Position numbers and translations under genes: made by a program. From Lustribacter sp965277075 (GTDB lineage Bacteria; Vulcanimicrobiota; Vulcanimicrobiia; Vulcanimicrobiales; Vulcanimicrobiaceae): a stretch of 64,000 nt of DNA. The stretch's first letter is position 1, and each line of letters opens with the position of its first letter. Positions 60,110 to 64,000 of the stretch are shown here, piece after piece. The notes under the pieces were generated by a model. It was not told the DNA's origin. It saw nothing but the letters and a program-made list of their open reading frames with translations, and ran no database searches. The DNA lies in contig OZ255707.1 in assembly GCA_965277075.1 (NCBI GenBank), positions 1,054,001 through 1,118,000 of the forward strand, in the 5' to 3' direction.

Positions 60110-61864
60110 TCATACCATCCCTTCGAGGAGCGCGCTTTCCGAATCCCAGCGCGCGATCGCGGACCGCAGTTCCGCAACATCGATACCGTAACGCACGACT
60201 GCTTCGTCGACGCTGACGTAGCCGTCGAGCACGTCGCCGACCACGTTCTCGAGGTGACGCCGGCGCGGATCGCCGAAGCCGCCGCCACCCGCCTTTTCAA
60301 GCCGCACGACATCGCCGCCGTACAACGTGACGCCGCTGAAGCGGCTCGGCAGGATCTGTTCGTCCGGGTGGCCGGGATTGACGACGCAACTTCCGGTACG
60401 GCCCGGCGATCCGCCCTCGCGACCGGCAGCCGGCAGCGCGTGCCGGCCGCCCCGCAACGTCAGTTGCGCAGACTCGGCGAGAACCTCATATTCGCGACGC
60501 GGTGCGAGACCGCCGCGGTGTTCCCCCGCGCCGCCGGAATCAACGATCAGTTCGAATCGCCGCACGCGCGTCGGATACTCCGTCTCCACGATTTCGATCG
60601 ATGCGGAGCGCGTGTTTGCCAGCAGCACATCCGTGCCCGAGAGGCCGTCCGCACGCCGATGACCGCCGTAGGCGGACGCGATCAGTTCGTACTGTACGAA
60701 CGCGGTGCCGTCGGCGCGCCGGCCTGCGATCATCGAACCGCCGACGCCGCCGTTGCCGGCACACGCGCGTTCAGGCACGAAGCCGCTGAGCGCCTCGATC
60801 GCGGCTTCTGTACACGCGATCGTCGATGCCATGTAGGTATTCGTCGGCGCGGGGAACACCGGATCGAGAATCGAGCCGGGCCGAAATCGCGTTTCGACCA
60901 CGCGCGCAAGTCCGCCATTGTTCGGCAGCGCGGGATCGATCATCGCGATCAACGCGTAATAGCAACAGCCGCGGGCAAGCGGCGGACGAATGTTGACCGG
61001 TCCGGCAGCCTGATCGTCGGACGCGCTGAAGTCGAAGAGGATGCGGTCGCCGTGCTTCGTGATCTTCACATGATAGCGCAGCCGGCGATCGAGCACGATG
61101 CCGTCGTTGTCAACGAACGCTTCGGCTTCATGCGTTCCATCCGGCCAGCGTGAGAGATGCTCGCGCACGATGCGCTCCGTCATCCGCTGTGCGTGCTCGA
61201 ACGCTATCAACATCTGCGCTGCGCCGTAGCGCCGAAACGTTTCGATCAGCCGGCGCTCGCCGATGCGCGCGCAACCGAGTTGACCACGCAGATCGCCGAG
61301 GACGAGTTCCGGGGTGCGGCTGTTCGCCGCAATGATGCTCTCGATATCGGCGACGATCGCTCCGCCCTCTGCGAAGCGCAGCGGCGGATACTGAATTCCT
61401 TCCTGGAAGATTTCGAGCGCACGCGCGTAGCCGGTGCCTGCGACGACACCGCCGAGGTCGCTCTTGTGTGCGATGCTGGCGCAGAACGCGACCAGGTTGC
61501 CATCGTAAAATACCGGCGTGATGAGGGCCATGTCTTGCGAGTGTGTGACACCGGCCAGATACGGATGATTCGAGATGAACGCGTCACCCGGCCGAATGTC
61601 GTCACCGAAGACGGCGCGGACCGCGCGCACGACCTCGGGCAACGCCGCGACGTGAAGTGGGAGGATTGCGTGCTGGCCGATCACCTCGCCGGCGAGGTCG
61701 AGCAGCATGCAACTCGCATCTTGCGACTCTCGGACGATAGTCGAGTAACCGGTGCGGAAAATATTGTCTTGCATTTCCTGCACGATGCCGCTCAGCCGGC
61801 TCTGTATCACTTGAAAAGTCACCGGGTCGATCGGTACCCCCGGCGCGAGCACGTTCGCGATCAT
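60110..61864 (-). CDS. Hydantoinase B/oxoprolinase-type (HyuB) subunit
   Basis: A 584-residue HyuB-family protein from ATG 61864. IDPVTFQVIQSRLSGIVQEMQ, RTGYSTIVRESQDAS, GDAFISNHPYLAGVTHSQDMA, HKSDLGG and GNGGVGGSMIAGRR are characteristic. HyuB forms ATP-dependent hydantoinases, oxoprolinases or acetone/acetophenone carboxylases with HyuA, but no hyuA lies next to it here; three binding-protein genes follow instead. The HyuA partner could be elsewhere. First gene of the seven-gene operon. Confidence 0.92.
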   Translation of the reverse strand: MIANVLAPGVPIDPVTFQVIQSRLSGIVQEMQDNIFRTGYSTIVRESQDASCMLLDLAGEVIGQHAILPLHVAALPEVVRAVRAVFGDDIRPGDAFISNHPYLAGVTHSQDMALITPVFYDGNLVAFCASIAHKSDLGGVVAGTGYARALEIFQEGIQYPPLRFAEGGAIVADIESIIAANSRTPELVLGDLRGQLGCARIGERRLIETFRRYGAAQMLIAFEHAQRMTERIVREHLSRWPDGTHEAEAFVDNDGIVLDRRLRYHVKITKHGDRILFDFSASDDQAAGPVNIRPPLARGCCYYALIAMIDPALPNNGGLARVVETRFRPGSILDPVFPAPTNTYMASTIACTEAAIEALSGFVPERACAGNGGVGGSMIAGRRADGTAFVQYELIASAYGGHRRADGLSGTDVLLANTRSASIEIVETEYPTRVRRFELIVDSGGAGEHRGGLAPRREYEVLAESAQLTLRGGRHALPAAGREGGSPGRTGSCVVNPGHPDEQILPSRFSGVTLYGGDVVRLEKAGGGGFGDPRRRHLENVVGDVLDGYVSVDEAVVRYGIDVAELRSAIARWDSESALLEGMV

Positions 61865-61870
61865 GACGCT

Positions 61871-61926
61871 AGGATACGCTTCCGCCGTCGCCGACCCGTT
61901 CGCGCGGCGCGCATCGTTCGATGCGC
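61871..61926. promoter_or_regulatory. HyuB/S10 peptidase divergent promoter region with palindrome
   Basis: On the minus strand TATCCT (61871-61876) ends six bases before the HyuB ATG, a leaderless-type -10. GCGCATCGTTCGATGCGC (61909-61926) is a perfect 8-bp inverted repeat around TT and a candidate operator for one or both divergent genes. No -35 is obvious. Confidence 0.5.
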
Positions 61927-61973
61927 GGCGTGCCGACCAGGCCCGCTCGGCGTGCGTCGACGAACTGCCGATC

Positions 61974-63494
61974 GTGCTGCATCCGTTGATTCGCCGGCTC
62001 TTTGTATGCGTTGTCGTCATCGCTACGCTTCCGCTCGACGGCGGGTCGGCGGCGGAAGACACGTCGGTACCGGTTCCCACCGCCCGTACGGCGGTCACCC
62101 ATCATCGCGTGACCGTCGACGGACGGACGCTGCGCTACGCGGCGACGGCCGGTTTGACGGTACTGCGCGACAAGACGAACCAAGCGAAGCTCGCCATGTT
62201 CTCGGTGAGCTATCGGCTCGAGGGTCCCGCAAGCAACGCGCGTCCGATCGCGTTTATCTGGAACGGCGGCCCCGGATCGTCGTCGGTGTGGCTCCACATG
62301 GGGGCCTTTGCGCCGGTGCGCGTCCTCACGAGCAACACCAGCCCGGTCGCGCCGCCGGGGGTGCTCTCCGAAAACGAAGACACGCTTTTGCCGGCAACGG
62401 ATCTCGTCTTCGTCGACGCACCGGGGACCGGTTTCGGCCGGCTCGTCGGCAAGAGCACGAAAGACGATTACTACGGAGTCGATCAAGATGCTCGCGCGTT
62501 TACCGACTTCATCGTGAGGTGGCTGACGGAAAACGGCCGTTGGGGTTCACCGAAATACTTGATCGGCGAATCGTATGGAACGGCGCGCGCGGCGAACGTC
62601 GTCAACCGGCTCCAGGAAGCCGGCGTCGGCGTCAACGGCGTCGTGCTCATCAGTTCGGCATTGGACCTCACCGCTCTCGACCCCGCGCAGCCGGGCGACG
62701 ACCGCTCCTGCATCGCGTTTCTGCCGTCGGAAGCCGCCGTCGCGTGGTATCACGAAGCGTTGCCGAACGGGCGAACCGGGACGCTGGAATCGTTCCTCAC
62801 ACAGGTGCGAACGTTCGCCGGCGGTGCGTATGCCACGGCGTTACTCCGCGGCGACACGCTTCCGGCAGCCGATCGGGCGCGTCTGGCACAACAGCTGCAC
62901 GCCTATCTCGGTCTCGACACGACGTACATCGAACGGGCGAATCTCCGCATCGAGCCGGCGCATTTCGAGAAAGAGCTTCTGCGCGGCCGGGGCTCCGTGA
63001 CGGGACGGCTCGACGGACGTTTCCTCGGCGCCGACCTCGATGCGAACAACGACTCGCCGTCGTATGACCCGACGCTCGATGCAACGATCGGCGCGGCTTT
63101 CACGGGGCAGTTCAATCGCTACGTTCGCGACGACCTCCGCTTCACGGACGACGACACCTATCTCGCGACGAACTATCCGGAGATCGGCATCGCATGGAAA
63201 TTCAGCCGTGATACGACCGATCCGGAAGTCGCTTCATTCAGTCCGAACGTGCTGCCGGATCTCGCCCGCGCGCTGACGAAGAACCCGACGCTGCGCATCT
63301 TCTCCGCCAACGGATGGTTCGATCTCGCGACGCCGTTCTACGGCACCGAGCTCGCGCTGCGCCACCTCGGCATCGCACCCGAGCTACAGCCGCACATCAC
63401 GTTCGGATACTATCCCTCGGGCCACATGGTGTACCTGGACGGCGCCAGCCGCCATCAGCTACGCATGGACATCACATCGTTCATAAAGCGCTGA
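61974..63494 (+). CDS. Serine carboxypeptidase (peptidase family S10)
   Basis: A secreted S10 peptidase, 506 residues from GTG 61974; earlier in-frame starts would overlap the hyuB start, and the exact N-terminus is uncertain. The signal is LIRRLFVCVVVIATLPLDGGSA. WNGGPGSSS (97-105), GESYGTA (nucleophile Ser200), FSANGWFDLATP (Asp450) and YPSGHMVYL (His484) give the full triad. Bacterial S10 members trim C-terminal residues from peptides in the periplasm. Unrelated to the operon it diverges from. Confidence 0.9.
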   Translation: MLHPLIRRLFVCVVVIATLPLDGGSAAEDTSVPVPTARTAVTHHRVTVDGRTLRYAATAGLTVLRDKTNQAKLAMFSVSYRLEGPASNARPIAFIWNGGPGSSSVWLHMGAFAPVRVLTSNTSPVAPPGVLSENEDTLLPATDLVFVDAPGTGFGRLVGKSTKDDYYGVDQDARAFTDFIVRWLTENGRWGSPKYLIGESYGTARAANVVNRLQEAGVGVNGVVLISSALDLTALDPAQPGDDRSCIAFLPSEAAVAWYHEALPNGRTGTLESFLTQVRTFAGGAYATALLRGDTLPAADRARLAQQLHAYLGLDTTYIERANLRIEPAHFEKELLRGRGSVTGRLDGRFLGADLDANNDSPSYDPTLDATIGAAFTGQFNRYVRDDLRFTDDDTYLATNYPEIGIAWKFSRDTTDPEVASFSPNVLPDLARALTKNPTLRIFSANGWFDLATPFYGTELALRHLGIAPELQPHITFGYYPSGHMVYLDGASRHQLRMDITSFIKR

Positions 63495-63533
63495 ACCAGC
63501 GGTCACGACGTCGGCTTTCTGCTACACTCTCTA

Positions 63534-64000
63534 TCAGAGCGGCTGCAGCACTGCGGGCAGGTTGTAAAAACCGTTGATACTCGCGATCCGGCCGGCACGC
63601 ACGAGGTGCGCGAGTTCGAGCGAGACCGTTTCCCGCGTGCTGCCGACGAGCGAAGCGATCTGCGCGTGGGTGAGCCGCACGTCGATCCGCGTGCCGCGTG
63701 CGTGCTGAACGCCATGATCCGTCGCGAGGCGCTCGAAGAGCCGTACGATGCGGTCGGGAACCTTCAGGCACGTGAGATCTTCGACCGTCGCGATCGCATC
63801 GTCGCGCTGTTCCTGCAAATACTTGGCAACGTTCATCGCGACCACCGGATGACGCGAGAGGATTGCGAACAGATCTTGCATGCGGGCCAAGCACAAATAT
63901 GCCTCTTCGATCACCGTCGCCTGGGTCGTACGGGCGAAGTCTTGCGTGAACACGACCTCCTCGCCGAACATGTCGCCGGTCCCAAGGATAGCCAGCGTGA
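63534..64000 (-). CDS. Crp/Fnr-family transcriptional regulator (partial, N-terminus outside window)
   Basis: The gene continues past the right edge; the frame is open through position 64000 with LAILGTGDMFGEE, part of the cyclic-nucleotide-binding beta barrel. A long central helix (LQEQRDDAIATVEDLTCLKVPDRIVRLFERLA) and the HTH (LTHAQIASLVGSTRETVSLELAHLVRAGRI) follow. About 155 residues are visible. Ligand binding cannot be judged from this part. Converges with the S10 peptidase. Confidence 0.9.
   Translation of the reverse strand, partial: TLAILGTGDMFGEEVVFTQDFARTTQATVIEEAYLCLARMQDLFAILSRHPVVAMNVAKYLQEQRDDAIATVEDLTCLKVPDRIVRLFERLATDHGVQHARGTRIDVRLTHAQIASLVGSTRETVSLELAHLVRAGRIASINGFYNLPAVLQPL

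Noticed and set aside
59819..61153. A 444-codon plus-strand open frame
   Set aside because: Antisense to the binding-protein and hyuB genes, with low-complexity Arg/Ala composition.
61157..63067. A 636-codon plus-strand open frame
   Set aside because: It lies antisense to hyuB and out of frame with the S10 peptidase, is very Arg-rich and has no family motif; typical GC-rich shadow frame.
1..64000. CRISPR array, tRNA, rRNA, transposase or prophage
   Set aside because: No regularly spaced repeats, cloverleaf-like tRNA sequence or mobile-element gene could be recognised, despite the deletion scars.

Overview
This GC-rich, densely coding window comes from a bacterial chromosome with a large catabolic repertoire. 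The nearest relatives suggested by gene content are soil-type bacteria that multiply aromatic-degradation modules and NMT1/THI5-type periplasmic binding proteins. A poorly cultivated soil phylum such as Eremiobacterota, or a proteobacterial lineage, would fit. No rRNA or other phylogenetic marker is present, so the assignment is weak. I found no tRNA, rRNA, CRISPR array, transposase or phage gene.

Layout. (1) 1-4067, minus: operon of a single-component Rieske oxygenase, two binding-protein-fold genes and two alpha/beta hydrolases. It diverges from an IclR regulator, with a palindromic operator between them. (2) 5203-6024: second IclR. (3) 6141-10398, minus: MarR, Baeyer-Villiger-type monooxygenase, Liv-type binding protein, ACMSD-like amidohydrolase. 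(4) 10583-14596, minus: complete Pot-type ABC importer, divergent from 14829-20158, plus: GntR/UTRA regulator, RidA, hydrolase, amidohydrolase and a two-subunit Rieske dioxygenase. Two copies of a 23-bp operator flank this divergent promoter. (5) 20230-23708: cupin dioxygenase-like protein, binding protein and AAA ATPase, divergent from a 2-aminomuconate-deaminase-like RidA. (6) 23738-27609, minus: complete Ssu/Tau-type importer plus a NicX-like (2,5-dihydroxypyridine dioxygenase family) protein. (7) 27694-34409: IclR and binding protein, divergent from LLM monooxygenase, thiolase-fold protein, DUF35, CoA transferase and binding protein. (8) 34479-46660: a second catabolic stretch with Pht5-like proteins, an amidohydrolase and an ABC importer, an HMG-CoA-lyase-like protein and a CoA transferase, interspersed with at least four gene remnants. 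(9) 46856-54083: two-component system, acyltransferase, Old Yellow Enzyme with MarR, oligopeptide binding lipoprotein. (10) 54064-61864, minus: seven tightly coupled genes (hydantoinase-B-like, three binding proteins, alcohol dehydrogenase, DUF6282, Liv-type binding protein). (11) S10 peptidase and a Crp/Fnr regulator cut by the window end.

How the genes work together. The common logic is uptake and oxidative breakdown of aromatic or N-heteroaromatic acids. Binding proteins capture substrates, Rieske, LLM or flavin monooxygenases oxidise them, cupin or NicX-like dioxygenases open rings, RidA, amidohydrolases and alpha/beta hydrolases process the ring-cleavage products, and CoA transferase, lyase and thiolase-like proteins finish side chains. 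About seventeen binding-protein-fold genes share the window with only three ATPase/permease sets. Most binding proteins are therefore orphans sitting inside enzyme operons, and four lack signal peptides and may be cytosolic enzymes. This imbalance, the well-formed operators, and the deletion scars between modules are the most interesting aspects.
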